64,000 bases of DNA from Gilvimarinus gilvus (GCF_030518155.1 NZ_JAULRU010000264.1:1-64000); one strand, 5' to 3'; shown: positions 18,311-27,466, numbered from the stretch's first letter. The notes: generated from the letters alone by a model not told the origin. Made by a program: numbers and translations.

Positions 18311-19405
18311 TCAATGTGACCATTTAAGACCCATCGTGATTGTGTAGTCATTCTGCTTGGGCAGAACACCGTTCTCATCAATTTGAGGCTTTTTGGTGTA
18401 ATCCCACAAATAAGACAGCTCAAAATCTAGCTTTTCGGTTAGATCTACCGTAAAAGCAGCGTCTACAACGTGCTTATACTGCCCTGTGGCTTCATTGGTA
18501 AACTGCGGTTGGTACAACAATGATAGAGTAAGCTCACTGGTAACATCCCACTCAATGTTACTTTCAGCCGTGATCACTGCAGTATCACTCGACAAAGCCT
18601 GCCCTTGTGGAGCGGTGGTAAATTCCTGATACTGGTAACCAGGACCGCCCCCCACCTTCCAGGTAATATGGGCTTGATCCAGCAGGTAATACCCCGCAAA
18701 CACACTGTAGGTTATCCGGGCATCGATATTCTGAGAGCGATCGCGGAAATACTCTAGGTAGCCGGGAGTCCAATACAGGCGACTCTCTAAAAAACGATCA
18801 AGCCGACTACTGAAGCGATGAGATTCTTCCGTTAGTATTTCGCCCGTCTCACTGTAATCGCCCCGATAGGTCAGAGCAAAAACGGACTTAGATGTATATC
18901 GGTTTAACGACAAATTACTGGACAATGAACGCTGGGCAGTATTGCCTTCTTTAAGCGATCCCCCCAGGGTCACACCTACACGCCAACGATCTATTTCACG
19001 CTCGCCTCTGCGCGACATGGCAACGATATCGGCTCGGGGGTGTTGAGCTGTCACGGGCCCGCTAAACCGGAGGGTCTTTTGATTAATATCTACCGGCCCC
19101 CAAACTGTTTCACCGGAATTGAGGCGAACGGCCATGCTTTGCGAGGACAAAACGCGAACAATGTCGTCGCTCCAGTCGAGGGATAGCTCATCAAAAAAGT
19201 CGGAATCAAAGCTAAGGGTTTTATCATAAAGGCCAATGATTTCGCCTTTTAACCACTCCCCACTATCGAGCTGCACCCAGTCCCAACCATCGAGACTGGC
19301 GGGCGGGTCGGGCCAAACTTTCTTTTTCTGCTCTGATTCTGCGGTAGCGATCAGGGCAAGCAGCAGCAAGCCACTCGTCACAATTACTTTAAAGATATGG
19401 CGCAT
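18311..19405 (-). CDS. DUF481 outer-membrane beta-barrel protein
   Basis: 364 residues with a clear signal peptide (about 1-22, ending TAES). A soluble N-terminal part (LDSGEWLKGEIIGLYDKTL, an SH3-like strand pattern) leads into a C-terminal barrel of alternating strands with many aromatics. The last residues are GLKWSH. This is the DUF481 (YdiY-like, salt-induced outer membrane) family; the substrate is unknown. It is a single gene flanked by a shared terminator and nfuA. Confidence 0.82.
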   Translation of the reverse strand: MRHIFKVIVTSGLLLLALIATAESEQKKKVWPDPPASLDGWDWVQLDSGEWLKGEIIGLYDKTLSFDSDFFDELSLDWSDDIVRVLSSQSMAVRLNSGETVWGPVDINQKTLRFSGPVTAQHPRADIVAMSRRGEREIDRWRVGVTLGGSLKEGNTAQRSLSSNLSLNRYTSKSVFALTYRGDYSETGEILTEESHRFSSRLDRFLESRLYWTPGYLEYFRDRSQNIDARITYSVFAGYYLLDQAHITWKVGGGPGYQYQEFTTAPQGQALSSDTAVITAESNIEWDVTSELTLSLLYQPQFTNEATGQYKHVVDAAFTVDLTEKLDFELSYLWDYTKKPQIDENGVLPKQNDYTITMGLKWSH

Positions 19406-19446
19406 TGCTCACCAAGTCCCTTGGATGCTCACAGTAGATCGGGTGA

Positions 19447-20034
19447 TTAATAATATGCCTGAGTACGGTCGGTATGATCCGTTATATCTCGAATTCCCTT
19501 CAGCTCGGGCAACTTATCCATCAGCGCAACTTCAACGCCATTTTTTAACGTAAGGTCCACCGCGCTACACCCTTGGCAACCACCGCCGAAACGTAAAATG
19601 GCATAGGAGTCGTCGGTAATTTCCACCAGGCTGACTTCGCCACCGTGCGCTGCCAGGCCCGGATTAACTTCGTTGTAAAGCACGTAATTAATGCGATCTT
19701 CTAACGGACTGTCGTCAGTAACTTGTGGCATTTTAGAGTTGGGCGCACGTATTGTCAGTTGCCCGCCCATTTTGTCTGCCGCATAATCAACCTTAGCGTC
19801 CTTTAAGAAGGGGACACTGCGCTCTTCAAAATAAGCAATGAAGCCTTCCAGGTCGAGTGTAATATCCCCCTCTTTCTCTTCGCCGGGGCGACAGTAGGCA
19901 ATGCAGGTCTCCGCTTTAGACGTACCCGGGTTGGCTACGAACATACGAATACCCATGCCTTCGCTGTTTTCCTGTTTTTGCAAAAGGCCCTTTAAGTACT
20001 CTTGTGCTGAAGGCGTAATATCAACTGCAACCAT
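19447..20034 (-). CDS. nfuA: Fe-S biogenesis protein NfuA
   Basis: Carries [4Fe-4S] clusters to apo-enzymes. The 195 residues match NfuA: an N-terminal degenerate A-type (IscA-like) domain (about 1-95) and a C-terminal NifU domain with the cluster motif [13 protein letters not shown] (Cys pair near 151 and 154). Clients plausibly include AcnB, sulfite reductase and the MiaB/MiaE pathway elsewhere in the window, but that is inference. Monocistronic. Confidence 0.96.
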   Translation of the reverse strand: MVAVDITPSAQEYLKGLLQKQENSEGMGIRMFVANPGTSKAETCIAYCRPGEEKEGDITLDLEGFIAYFEERSVPFLKDAKVDYAADKMGGQLTIRAPNSKMPQVTDDSPLEDRINYVLYNEVNPGLAAHGGEVSLVEITDDSYAILRFGGGCQGCSAVDLTLKNGVEVALMDKLPELKGIRDITDHTDRTQAYY

Positions 20035-20167
20035 AAAATCTTTGTTTAACCCTTATACCTGATTAATTTACTCAGGTATTTTACTGCAAATCACGGCGGA
20101 TGAAAATGTGCCCGTCCAACAACTGCGATATTAATCGCCAAGCACATCTATTATTTGGATGAAGTAG

Positions 20168-20983
20168 TCAGTCTATCTTACTGTTTTTGCTAGAATATAA
20201 ACCATATTTCTTTTCTTCAACTCGGCCCTTTTGCATTGCATCGCTAAACGCGGAGGCAAGTATCCCTGTGGGCATTGCCACCAAGCCAATACTGGCAATG
20301 GCTGTTAGCCCTGCAAAAAACTTACCCAAGTTGGTGATCGGGTAAACGTCGCCGTAACCTACCGTGGTAAACGTTATGACCGACCACCACAGCGCGCGCG
20401 GAATACTGCCAAAGGCTTCCGGCTGGACGTCACCTTCGACCAAATAAAGGAGAATCGATGCCAGTAGAATCATAGATACGGCGATCGCCATACTGATGGA
20501 GAGCTCATAACGCCTGGAGCTGATCGCCAGTACAACGTGATGCATGGCGCGTGAAAACTTACCAAATTTTGCAAGCCGCACAATTCGCAGCAGCCGGACA
20601 AACCTCAACAGCAAAGTTTGTACTCCCAGCAAGCCCATTAGCAACGGCAAAACCGCCACCAAATCAAGCAACGCCGCTGGCGTCATGCTATAGCGCAGTC
20701 TACCCAAAAGCGCCGATTTATATTGTCTCGATTCTACACAACACCACAACCGCGCCACATACTCGCACAAAAACACAAGGCTAAAACCCAGCTCCAACCA
20801 GCGCATAACGGTCTCATAGCCGGCACTGACGGTGGGCTCTGTCTCCAGGACTGCCGTTATAAAAGACAGCAGAATAAGGACGCATATGATCCAATTAAGC
20901 GGCGACAGACCATAGCCCCAGGCTTTTGGCTCCAACTGAACATAGAGAGCGGCGCGAAATTGGCCAATCTTAGAACGTTTCAT
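20168..20983 (-). CDS. Voltage-gated potassium channel (ion transporter family)
   Basis: A 271-residue inner-membrane protein with six predicted helices. The S4-like voltage sensor LRFVRLLRIVRLAKFGKF has regularly spaced arginines, and the pore has the K+ selectivity filter TTVGYGDVYP. It is similar to bacterial Kv channels of the PF00520 family. The start at 20983 (MKRSKIG) was chosen because the longer frame to 21127 lies within the upstream RluA gene. It lies 14 bp after the pseudouridine synthase and is probably co-transcribed. Confidence 0.9.
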   Translation of the reverse strand: MKRSKIGQFRAALYVQLEPKAWGYGLSPLNWIICVLILLSFITAVLETEPTVSAGYETVMRWLELGFSLVFLCEYVARLWCCVESRQYKSALLGRLRYSMTPAALLDLVAVLPLLMGLLGVQTLLLRFVRLLRIVRLAKFGKFSRAMHHVVLAISSRRYELSISMAIAVSMILLASILLYLVEGDVQPEAFGSIPRALWWSVITFTTVGYGDVYPITNLGKFFAGLTAIASIGLVAMPTGILASAFSDAMQKGRVEEKKYGLYSSKNSKID

Positions 20984-20997
20984 GGTTAATCTCGAGA

Positions 20998-21681
20998 CTA
21001 AAAAGGCCTTGCAGAGGTGCCTTTGACCAGGCACCCCGTTTGCGGATGCTGAAACCGCAACTCGCTGGCGTGAAGCAATAACCGTGAGGAGAGCCCCCGC
21101 ACCTCGGCATCTGCATAAAACGCGCAACCTAGTATAGGGCAGCCAATCTCAGCCAGATGCAAGCGGAGTTGATGCGACCTCCCCGTCAAAGGTTCGAGCG
21201 CGAGGAGGCTTGTACGAGTCTGTTGGTCATATGACACAAATTTATAGCGGGTAATGGAAGACTTACCTTGTTCGTCGACTTTGTATTTGGGCCGATTCAA
21301 AGGGTCAGCCATGATGGGTAAATCGATAACACCATCGCCCGGTTCAGGCCGTCCCGCCACCCTTGCGTAATACAATTTGTAGGTTTCGCGCTCCTGAAAC
21401 TGCCTGGCTATTTTGCCGTGAGCGATTTTATTAAGCGCCACCACCATAATGCCAGAGGTATCAAAGTCGAGCCGGTGAACAATACTGACAGATGGGTATT
21501 CAAGCTGTAAACGACTCAATACGCAGTCATGGTTAGCGGGGTTACGTCCGGGCACCGACAACAGACCGGCAGGCTTTTCAATTAACAAAAAGTCCGGATC
21601 CGTCAACAGCACGTCGACAGAATCGAAACAGCGGGGCAAAACCGTGAGTTGATCGGGGGCGGGTTGAGTATTGGATGTCAT
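20998..21681 (-). CDS. rluA: RluA-family pseudouridine synthase
   Basis: Isomerises uridine to pseudouridine in RNA. The 227-residue protein has the catalytic motif HRLDFDTSG (Asp near 86), and ends of the fold in LTGRSHQLRLHLAEIGCPILG. It lacks the N-terminal S4 domain and has the short length of RluA, the dual 23S U746/tRNA U32 enzyme, rather than RluC or RluD; that assignment is by length and architecture. The ATG at 21681 has a GTGAGG site; the alternative TTG at 21729 has none. Confidence 0.85.
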   Translation of the reverse strand: MTSNTQPAPDQLTVLPRCFDSVDVLLTDPDFLLIEKPAGLLSVPGRNPANHDCVLSRLQLEYPSVSIVHRLDFDTSGIMVVALNKIAHGKIARQFQERETYKLYYARVAGRPEPGDGVIDLPIMADPLNRPKYKVDEQGKSSITRYKFVSYDQQTRTSLLALEPLTGRSHQLRLHLAEIGCPILGCAFYADAEVRGLSSRLLLHASELRFQHPQTGCLVKGTSARPF

Positions 21682-21836
21682 AGGCCTCACTGCCAGCGCC
21701 GAAGCGCGGTCTAAATCAGTCACACCCAATAAAAAGAGGTGAAACTGTTACACGCAGTGTACGGGCTCGGACTAACCGGCCAGACTGCGCTATCATTGCG
21801 CTTAGTGTACCTCATTACAGGCTCGGACCATAACGT

Positions 21837-22082
21837 ATGACCGCCCCCAATAAACAACAAAACAATGAATCAAAACCGCGTGAGAGGCGGGCCAAGCCCG
21901 GGTTATTACAAATTATTGGCAGTACGTTTGCCGCAGCCCTTGGCGTGCAAAGCAACAAAAACAGAGAAAGGGATTTTAGAGGCGGTAACCTCAAGGTGTA
22001 CATCGTCTCGGGTATACTGTTTACGCTGGCGTTTATTGGCGGCCTGGTGGCGCTGGTCAATTATCTACTGGCGGCTCACTAG
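21837..22082 (+). CDS. DUF2970 small membrane protein
   Basis: An 81-residue protein with a charged N-terminus, an amphipathic segment (LLQIIGSTFAAALGVQSNKN), the family pattern NRERDF and one C-terminal transmembrane helix (about 55-77). It fits the DUF2970 family of proteobacterial small membrane proteins with unknown function. It converges on the MarR gene with 8 bp between stops. Confidence 0.8.
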   Translation: MTAPNKQQNNESKPRERRAKPGLLQIIGSTFAAALGVQSNKNRERDFRGGNLKVYIVSGILFTLAFIGGLVALVNYLLAAH

Positions 22083-22090
22083 CGACAGAG

Positions 22091-22591
22091 CTAATCGATT
22101 GTTCGCCACTGTCGGGAGCTTTCAACACCGGCCTCTCGCAACAATTTTTGCACATGTGATTTGAAAACGCGCACTTCGGTCGCCGGTAGCTGGCTCAGAA
22201 AACGTTGCTGATGTTCAAGCGCAAGTTGATCAACGCGCTTTGCCAGAGATTTCCCCTCTGGCGTCAAGTAAACTCGAACACTGCGACGATCGCCATCGTC
22301 GTGCTGCCTTTGCACTAAGCCTTTGTCCACCAACCTGTCGAGTAGGCGGGTAATGGCTGAGCGATCAACCCCCAAGCACTCGGCAATTTTCGCCGGAGTA
22401 TCGGCCTCCTCGTGCGCTAAAACATTAACGCTCATCCACTGCGGCCAACTGATATTTTCCACTGCCAAGGCCTCATTGAACGTCTCCCGCATTGCACTTG
22501 CCAATCGGTTTACCCAAAAAATCAGGCTATTATTCAGGTGCAGATGACCAGCTTCAACGCTGGCGGAAGCGGTCGATGTGTTATCTTGCAT
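22091..22591 (-). CDS. MarR-family transcriptional regulator
   Basis: 166 residues with a winged helix-turn-helix (about 60-130). TPAKIAECLGVDRSAITRLL is the recognition region and DDGDRRSVRVYLTPEGKSL is the wing, both typical of MarR. The dimerising helices are at both ends. Its target is not evident; the nearest divergent candidates are absent, since the 38-residue gene upstream is on the same strand with a terminator between. Confidence 0.9.
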   Translation of the reverse strand: MQDNTSTASASVEAGHLHLNNSLIFWVNRLASAMRETFNEALAVENISWPQWMSVNVLAHEEADTPAKIAECLGVDRSAITRLLDRLVDKGLVQRQHDDGDRRSVRVYLTPEGKSLAKRVDQLALEHQQRFLSQLPATEVRVFKSHVQKLLREAGVESSRQWRTID

Positions 22592-22642
22592 AAATTATCG
22601 AAGACTGAGGCAGAAGGAAGAGAATATTGCTAACGTGGAAAT

Positions 22643-22674
22643 AGCCGCCACCTGCGAATGCAGTAGCGGCGGCT
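22643..22674 (-). terminator. Hairpin after the 38-residue membrane peptide gene
   Basis: AGCCGCC (22643-22649) and GGCGGCT (22668-22674) form a 7-bp GC-rich stem, with TGC/GCA pairing inside the loop. It lies 12 bp past the stop of the small gene. The T-run is weak. Confidence 0.55.
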
Positions 22675-22686
22675 GTTGCAGCCGAT

Positions 22687-22803
22687 TTATTGGCCACTGA
22701 TCCAGAATATACAGGTCACTACAAAAATAGCGATTAAAGACACGGCCGCAATGGCATCGGCAACGCTGTCGCCCTGTTCTTGCATTTCAATTTGTTCATT
22801 CAT
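22687..22803 (-). CDS. 38-residue single-span membrane peptide
   Basis: A complete small gene: ATG at 22803, TAA at 22687-22689. A GGGAG ribosome site lies about 11 nt upstream, and a hairpin follows. The product has an acidic N-terminus (MNEQIEMQEQGDSVADAIAA) and one hydrophobic helix (VSLIAIFVVTCIFWISG) ending in Gln. This is the layout of small regulatory or assembly peptides of the inner membrane. I do not recognise a family. It is divergent from the sulfite reductase gene, 321 bp away, and lies upstream of marR on the same strand. Confidence 0.6.
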   Translation of the reverse strand: MNEQIEMQEQGDSVADAIAAVSLIAIFVVTCIFWISGQ

Positions 22804-22973
22804 TGTTTTTATACTCCCAGCTATTTTGGTCTTCTAGTCTTGTTATGTGCCAATCTGGTACCGTCTGGAACACACGTGATTTCAGCATCATCCATGCAAA
22901 ATCATTCCCGTAGACCATTTCTTATACAGAAAGATTCTAATGACATCAAGGGGATATTGGCATATAACCAATT

Positions 22974-22992
22974 TTTCGTGAGATATACGAAA
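22974..22992. promoter_or_regulatory. Inverted repeat in the cysI upstream region
   Basis: TTTCGT and ACGAAA are separated by 7 bp in the 321-bp AT-rich divergent region between the 38-residue gene and the sulfite reductase. It could be a regulator site (CysB- or MarR-type), but the match is generic. The rest of 22804-23124 shows no gene. Confidence 0.25.
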
Positions 22993-23124
22993 GAATTCGT
23001 TCAAAAACCGTACGTTACCTGATAGTTTGGCCCCCTTTAGCCCCTCGCGATTCGCGCCCATTTGCTGTATCCTGCGCGCCTGCGAACACGCCCTAGGGGC
23101 ATTTCAGTAACGGTACACTGAGCT

Positions 23125-24789
23125 ATGTATATATACGACAAGTATGACCATGAAATCCTGAGCCAGCGTGTGGCCCAGTTTCGTGACCAAACCCAGCGCT
23201 ACCTCACGGGCGAGTTAAGTGAGGCAGAGTTTTTGCCTTTGCGCCTACAAAATGGCCTGTATGTGCAACGACTGGCCCCCATGTTGCGTATCAATGTCCC
23301 CTACGGCATGCTCAACAGCGAGCAATTACGCCGCCTCGCGCGAATCGCCAGGGACTATGACAAGGGTTATTGTCACGTCAGCACACGCCAGAATATTCAA
23401 TACAACTGGCCCAACCTGGAGGAAGTGCCAGACATTCTCGCTGAACTTGCCGAAGTCGAGATGCACGGCACCCAATCCAGCGGCAACTGTATCCGCAACA
23501 TCACTTCCGATCAGTTCGCGGGCACAGCCCCCGATGAACTGGTTGACCCGCGGCCCTACTGCGAAATCATCCGACAGTGGTCTAGCTTCCACCCTGAGTT
23601 TGCGTTTCTACCGCGCAAATTTAAGATCGCCATTTCTGGATCGCAAATGGATCGGGCCGCTATTCAGGTACACGATATTGGCCTGCAGCTGGTCACCGCT
23701 GATAACGGGGATATTGGGTTTAAAATTCTGGTCGGCGGTGGCCTGGGCCGCACCCCAGTCATCGGCAGCGTGATTCGTGAATTCTTGCCACGTATCGAAA
23801 TCTTGAACTACCTCGAAGCAATATTGCGGGTTTACAATTTGCATGGACGCCGCGACAACAAATATAAAGCCCGTATTAAAATTCTAGTGCGCGCCATGGG
23901 GCCCGAGGCCTTTGCAGAGGCCGTCGAAAAAGAGTGGACTCAGATTAAAGAATCACCTAGCACCCTGCGCGAAGAAGACTTTGATAACGCAAAAGCTTTT
24001 TTCACTGAGCCCGCCTACGAGGCGCTCGACGAGACTCAGGCGGCGACTCTTTTGGATCAGCAAACGGCCGACAATGTAGCCTTTTCAAAGTGGCTTCAGC
24101 GCAATGTGCGCGATCATAAAAAACCAGGCTATGCAGCCGTTACACTATCGCTGAAACCAACGGGAATAGCGCCGGGCGACGTCACCGACAGTCAATTGGA
24201 AAAAGTGGCGGACCTTGCAGATCAGTTTAGCTTTGGCGAAGCCCGCACGACTCACGAGCAAAATATGGTTCTGGCCGACGTAAAGAAATCAGACCTATTT
24301 GCCCTTTGGCAGGCTGCTCGCGAAGCTGGTTTTGCGACCCCCAACATCGGCACCCTTACGGACCTAATTTGCTGCCCTGGTGGTGATTTTTGCTCGCTGG
24401 CAAACGCGAAATCAATACCCATTGCCGAGGCCATTCAACGTCAGTTTAACGACTTAGACTATGTCTATGATTTAGGTGACCTAGACCTGAACATATCGGG
24501 TTGTATGAACGCGTGTGGTCATCACCACGTGGGGCATATTGGTATTCTCGGTGTCGACAAAAAAGGCCAGGAATTCTATCAGGTAATGTTGGGCGGTAGC
24601 GCCAGTAACGACGCCTCTTTAGCGAAGGTTCTGGGTCCCGCTTTTGGTGCAGAGGACATGCCGCAAGTTGTGCAAACAATCGTCAACGTCTTTCTGGAAA
24701 ACCGCACACAAGAAGAAATTTTTATCGATACTTACAATCGTATTGGTATTGCACCCTTTAAGGAGCGCGTTTATGCCAAAGCTAGTTAA
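23125..24789 (+). CDS. cysI: Nitrite/sulfite reductase, hemoprotein (CysI type)
   Basis: Reduces sulfite to sulfide with six electrons for cysteine synthesis. The 554 residues form the duplicated sirohaem/ferredoxin-like fold. The four cluster-binding cysteines are present as CPGGDFC (near 419) and CMNAC (near 460). Substrate-site arginines lie in HVSTRQNIQYNW and SGNCIRNI. It is the Pseudomonas-type single-gene sulfite reductase rather than the enteric CysI, which needs a CysJ flavoprotein; none is nearby, so ferredoxin is a plausible donor. It overlaps the DUF934 gene by 17 bp. Confidence 0.9.
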   Translation: MYIYDKYDHEILSQRVAQFRDQTQRYLTGELSEAEFLPLRLQNGLYVQRLAPMLRINVPYGMLNSEQLRRLARIARDYDKGYCHVSTRQNIQYNWPNLEEVPDILAELAEVEMHGTQSSGNCIRNITSDQFAGTAPDELVDPRPYCEIIRQWSSFHPEFAFLPRKFKIAISGSQMDRAAIQVHDIGLQLVTADNGDIGFKILVGGGLGRTPVIGSVIREFLPRIEILNYLEAILRVYNLHGRRDNKYKARIKILVRAMGPEAFAEAVEKEWTQIKESPSTLREEDFDNAKAFFTEPAYEALDETQAATLLDQQTADNVAFSKWLQRNVRDHKKPGYAAVTLSLKPTGIAPGDVTDSQLEKVADLADQFSFGEARTTHEQNMVLADVKKSDLFALWQAAREAGFATPNIGTLTDLICCPGGDFCSLANAKSIPIAEAIQRQFNDLDYVYDLGDLDLNISGCMNACGHHHVGHIGILGVDKKGQEFYQVMLGGSASNDASLAKVLGPAFGAEDMPQVVQTIVNVFLENRTQEEIFIDTYNRIGIAPFKERVYAKAS

Positions 24790-25279
24790 GGACGGAGCCA
24801 TTATCGACGATCAATGGGCCCTACTCGCCAAACCGGATACCGATGCGGATACTGTCGAGGTGCCAACCGGCGCTGTAATCATTCCGTTAAGCGTTTGGCT
24901 GGCGCAAAAGCAACACCTAAGTGAGCGCACCGATGTCGGTGTCTGGATTGACAGCGACGAAAGCGCTAATGATCTCGCAGAGGATGCCAAAACACTGCCA
25001 CTCATAGCCGTAAACTTTCCTGCATTTATGGACGGACGGTCATTTTCCAACGCCCGCCTCCTGCGCGAACGCTTCGGCTTTACGGGCGAGCTGCGTGCAG
25101 TCGGTGGGTTTATACGCGATCAACTGTGTTACTTGTCTCGCTGCGGGGTCAACGCTTTTCGTTTTGACGATGACAGCGTCAACCTGGAAGAGGCAAAAAA
25201 ATCGCTGGAAGATTTCACTGAGTTTTATCAAGCAGGCTCAGATCAGCCCACACCTCTGTTTCGCCGGCGTACCGCGTAG
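24773..25279 (+). CDS. DUF934 sulfite-reduction accessory protein
   Basis: A 168-residue protein of the DUF934 family, which is regularly found next to this type of sulfite reductase and is often annotated as probably involved in sulfite reduction. Visible family segments are GVWIDSDE, LPLIAVNFPAFMDGRSFSNAR and FTGELRAVGGFIRDQLCYL. The ATG at 24773 lies inside the cysI 3' end, giving a 17-bp overlap and coupling. No catalytic motif is evident. A strong terminator follows. Confidence 0.88.
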   Translation: MPKLVKDGAIIDDQWALLAKPDTDADTVEVPTGAVIIPLSVWLAQKQHLSERTDVGVWIDSDESANDLAEDAKTLPLIAVNFPAFMDGRSFSNARLLRERFGFTGELRAVGGFIRDQLCYLSRCGVNAFRFDDDSVNLEEAKKSLEDFTEFYQAGSDQPTPLFRRRTA

Positions 25280-25312
25280 GCGACGACTGTTCGACGGCAT
25301 GAGCACAACTGA

Positions 25313-25350
25313 AAAAGCGATGAACAGTTTTCACTGTTCATCGCTTTTTT
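25313..25350 (+). terminator. Terminator of the cysI-DUF934 operon
   Basis: AAAGCGATGAACAGT and its complement form a perfect 15-bp stem with a 4-nt loop, followed by six T residues. Confidence 0.93.
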
Positions 25351-25377
25351 AATACACGCCCTTATAAGCCAGTGGTA

Positions 25378-25992
25378 CTAAGCCGTAGCCAGTGGTCCAC
25401 TGTGAAAGCGAAACTCATCATCACCACCTTGCACTAACTTCTGCTCTAGCGCTAAGAAGAAATCGACGCGCTCCTGAATGGACTCCACGCCAGCCGCCTT
25501 TTGCGCCAAATGCAGATAATCCTGAAAGTGTCGCGCTTCCGATTTAAGCAAGGAGAAATAAAAATTCTTAAGCTCTTCATCAAGATGCGGAGCTAGTTTG
25601 GCAAAGCGTTCACAAGAGCGCGCCTCAATAATCGCTCCCACAATCAGCGTATCGACCAGACGAGCAGGTTCAAATGTGCGCACAGGTTTACGCAATTCTG
25701 CGGCGTAGCGCGATGCGCTTATTTGGTCATACGCAATGCCCCTCGCCTGCATGATCGCAATGACCTGCTCAAAGTGCCTTAGTTCTTCGCGTGCCAGCCG
25801 AGACATTTTGTTGAGAAGCTCAAAGTCCGATACATAGCGATACATAAGCTGCATTGCCGTAGAAGCGGCTTTTTTTTCGCAGTTTGCATGATCGAGCAAC
25901 AATATTGCGGGATTCGCCAACGCGTTATCAATCCAACTCTGTGGTGTCGAGCAATAGAGAAATTCTGTAATCGCGGAGATATCTGTGGTCAT
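25378..25992 (-). CDS. miaE: tRNA-(ms2io6A37) hydroxylase MiaE
   Basis: Non-haem di-iron monooxygenase that hydroxylates the isopentenyl group of ms2i6A at tRNA position 37. The 204 residues form a ferritin-like helical bundle with iron ligands in LLDHANCEKKA, EELRHFEQV, EARSCERF and SEARHFQDY. The ATG at 25992 overlaps the stop of the DUF1289 gene by 4 bp (ATGA), so the two are coupled; the longer frame to 26046 is within that gene. Confidence 0.93.
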   Translation of the reverse strand: MTTDISAITEFLYCSTPQSWIDNALANPAILLLDHANCEKKAASTAMQLMYRYVSDFELLNKMSRLAREELRHFEQVIAIMQARGIAYDQISASRYAAELRKPVRTFEPARLVDTLIVGAIIEARSCERFAKLAPHLDEELKNFYFSLLKSEARHFQDYLHLAQKAAGVESIQERVDFFLALEQKLVQGGDDEFRFHSGPLATA

Positions 25993-26459
25993 GGAGAGCC
26001 TGCTCGGGCCAAACCCGGCGCAATATACCTTTCGTAATAGGCACAAGAAAGTGCGTAAAAATCTTTATCGATATCATCGCGAATCTGGGTTAAGGGCAAA
26101 TTTCGCCAACCATCTCGCAAGGCAATACCGAAGTGTGACAAGTCATAAATTTGGCTGGCACCGGCCCGCAACAAATCAAAAATCCAACAATAAGGTGATT
26201 GCTCAGCTTTAAATTCGATCTGTTGATGCTGTATTTGGGCTAACAGCAGTGCCTCATCTTGAATCGTAAAGCGATTCTCAACTAATTGTGTGAGATAACC
26301 CTCTAATCGCTGCGCGATAATACGCCGCTGCCCTTCAGAGTATGCGTTCCAGTGGATAACCTCATGGGAAAAGCGCTTGCAACCTCGGCAAACGCTGTCT
26401 CCAATGCCGGTTGAACAAATACCGACACAAGGGGTTTTAACAGGATCAAATACAACCAT
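25989..26459 (-). CDS. DUF1289 domain protein (extended)
   Basis: 156 residues. The N-terminal 50 are a DUF1289 Cys-rich motif, PCVGICSTGIGDSVCRGCKR with EVIHWNAYS, which probably binds a metal. DUF1289 proteins are usually 60-90 residues; here a further 100 residues of unknown function follow. It overlaps miaE by 4 bp, so a link with tRNA modification or Fe-S chemistry is possible. Confidence 0.8.
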   Translation of the reverse strand: MVVFDPVKTPCVGICSTGIGDSVCRGCKRFSHEVIHWNAYSEGQRRIIAQRLEGYLTQLVENRFTIQDEALLLAQIQHQQIEFKAEQSPYCWIFDLLRAGASQIYDLSHFGIALRDGWRNLPLTQIRDDIDKDFYALSCAYYERYIAPGLARAGSP

Positions 26460-26512
26460 GGGTCTCCACAGGCAGAATCGCTAAGGCTGCATTTTAACAC
26501 CGGCGACAAGCT

Positions 26513-27466
26513 TCAGTAAGGCATACCAGCGATATCCATATCAATTTTCCATAACGACCCCTTGCCAGTTATAAACAAGGTCTTCATGTCCTCGCCACCG
26601 AAGGCAGCATTGGTGACATTTGCATCAAAATCGGCAGATGCTATTTCCTCGCCCTCGGGGCTGATTACCCGCAATCTACGGGTGGTATGCTCGGTTACAT
26701 AGACGTTACCCATACAGTCGACGGCCATACCATCTGGCACTGTTACTGGCGCCAAAAATTGGCTCTGTACATACGGAAAGTCGGTGGTTAGGTCATAAGC
26801 ACGCACATAACCGTGGTTACCGCCGCCAGCCACGTATAAAGTAGCCTCGTCGGGGGAGAGTGAAATACCATTGGGGTTAGCGATGGTCTTATCAATCAGA
26901 CGTACCTGGCCGTCGCTGACCTCATACACACCGGTAACCGGCTGGCCGCCTGGCGCCGCGCGCGTTTGAAAATCCGGGTCGGTAAAGTACAGCGTACCTG
27001 CACGGCTTACCGTTAAATCGTTAGGGGAGTTAAACACATTCCCTGCAAACTCTTCGGCTAACGCCGTGCGCTCACCTGACCCTACATCTAACCGCGAAAC
27101 GGCTTTGTACTTATGAGTTCCGGCAATTAGGGCCCCAGTTTGGTCAAGCGCCAGCCCATTTGACCCTGAGTCATCGATGGCAACTTTAAGGGTATCGCCA
27201 TCATAGGCCATTACTTTCGATGGAAAACCATCGGTAAACAAAAAGTGGGAAAAATACAAAACCCCGTCTTTCCATACTGGCCCTTCATAAAGACCAACGG
27301 CTGCGTTATTGGCTATTTGAATACGCTCAGGGCGTAATTGACCTTGTGGCGCCGCGCCGGATTTGACGCTGCAGACCGCAGCGGTCTGCGGCATATCATT
27401 GTGCTGAGCACAGGCCGATACTGCCAAAAACGGCAGGACTAAGACGCTTAATTTTTTTAGACTCAT
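26513..27466 (-). CDS. SMP-30/gluconolactonase-like lipoprotein
   Basis: 317 residues, with a lipoprotein signal ending in the lipobox VSAC (Cys near 19) and then a six-bladed beta-propeller of the SMP-30/LRE family. Metal-site motifs are visible as YEGPVW, NSPNDLTVS, IANPNGISLSPDE and VPDGMAVD. A lactonase acting on sugar lactones in the periplasm is likely. A LacI-type operator lies 70 bp upstream, pointing to sugar-responsive control. The gene stands alone. Confidence 0.85.
   Translation of the reverse strand: MSLKKLSVLVLPFLAVSACAQHNDMPQTAAVCSVKSGAAPQGQLRPERIQIANNAAVGLYEGPVWKDGVLYFSHFLFTDGFPSKVMAYDGDTLKVAIDDSGSNGLALDQTGALIAGTHKYKAVSRLDVGSGERTALAEEFAGNVFNSPNDLTVSRAGTLYFTDPDFQTRAAPGGQPVTGVYEVSDGQVRLIDKTIANPNGISLSPDEATLYVAGGGNHGYVRAYDLTTDFPYVQSQFLAPVTVPDGMAVDCMGNVYVTEHTTRRLRVISPEGEEIASADFDANVTNAAFGGEDMKTLFITGKGSLWKIDMDIAGMPY

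Noticed and set aside
22780..23022. 80-residue frame upstream of cysI
   Set aside because: It overlaps the start of the 38-residue gene on the other strand, and has no ribosome site or recognisable product.
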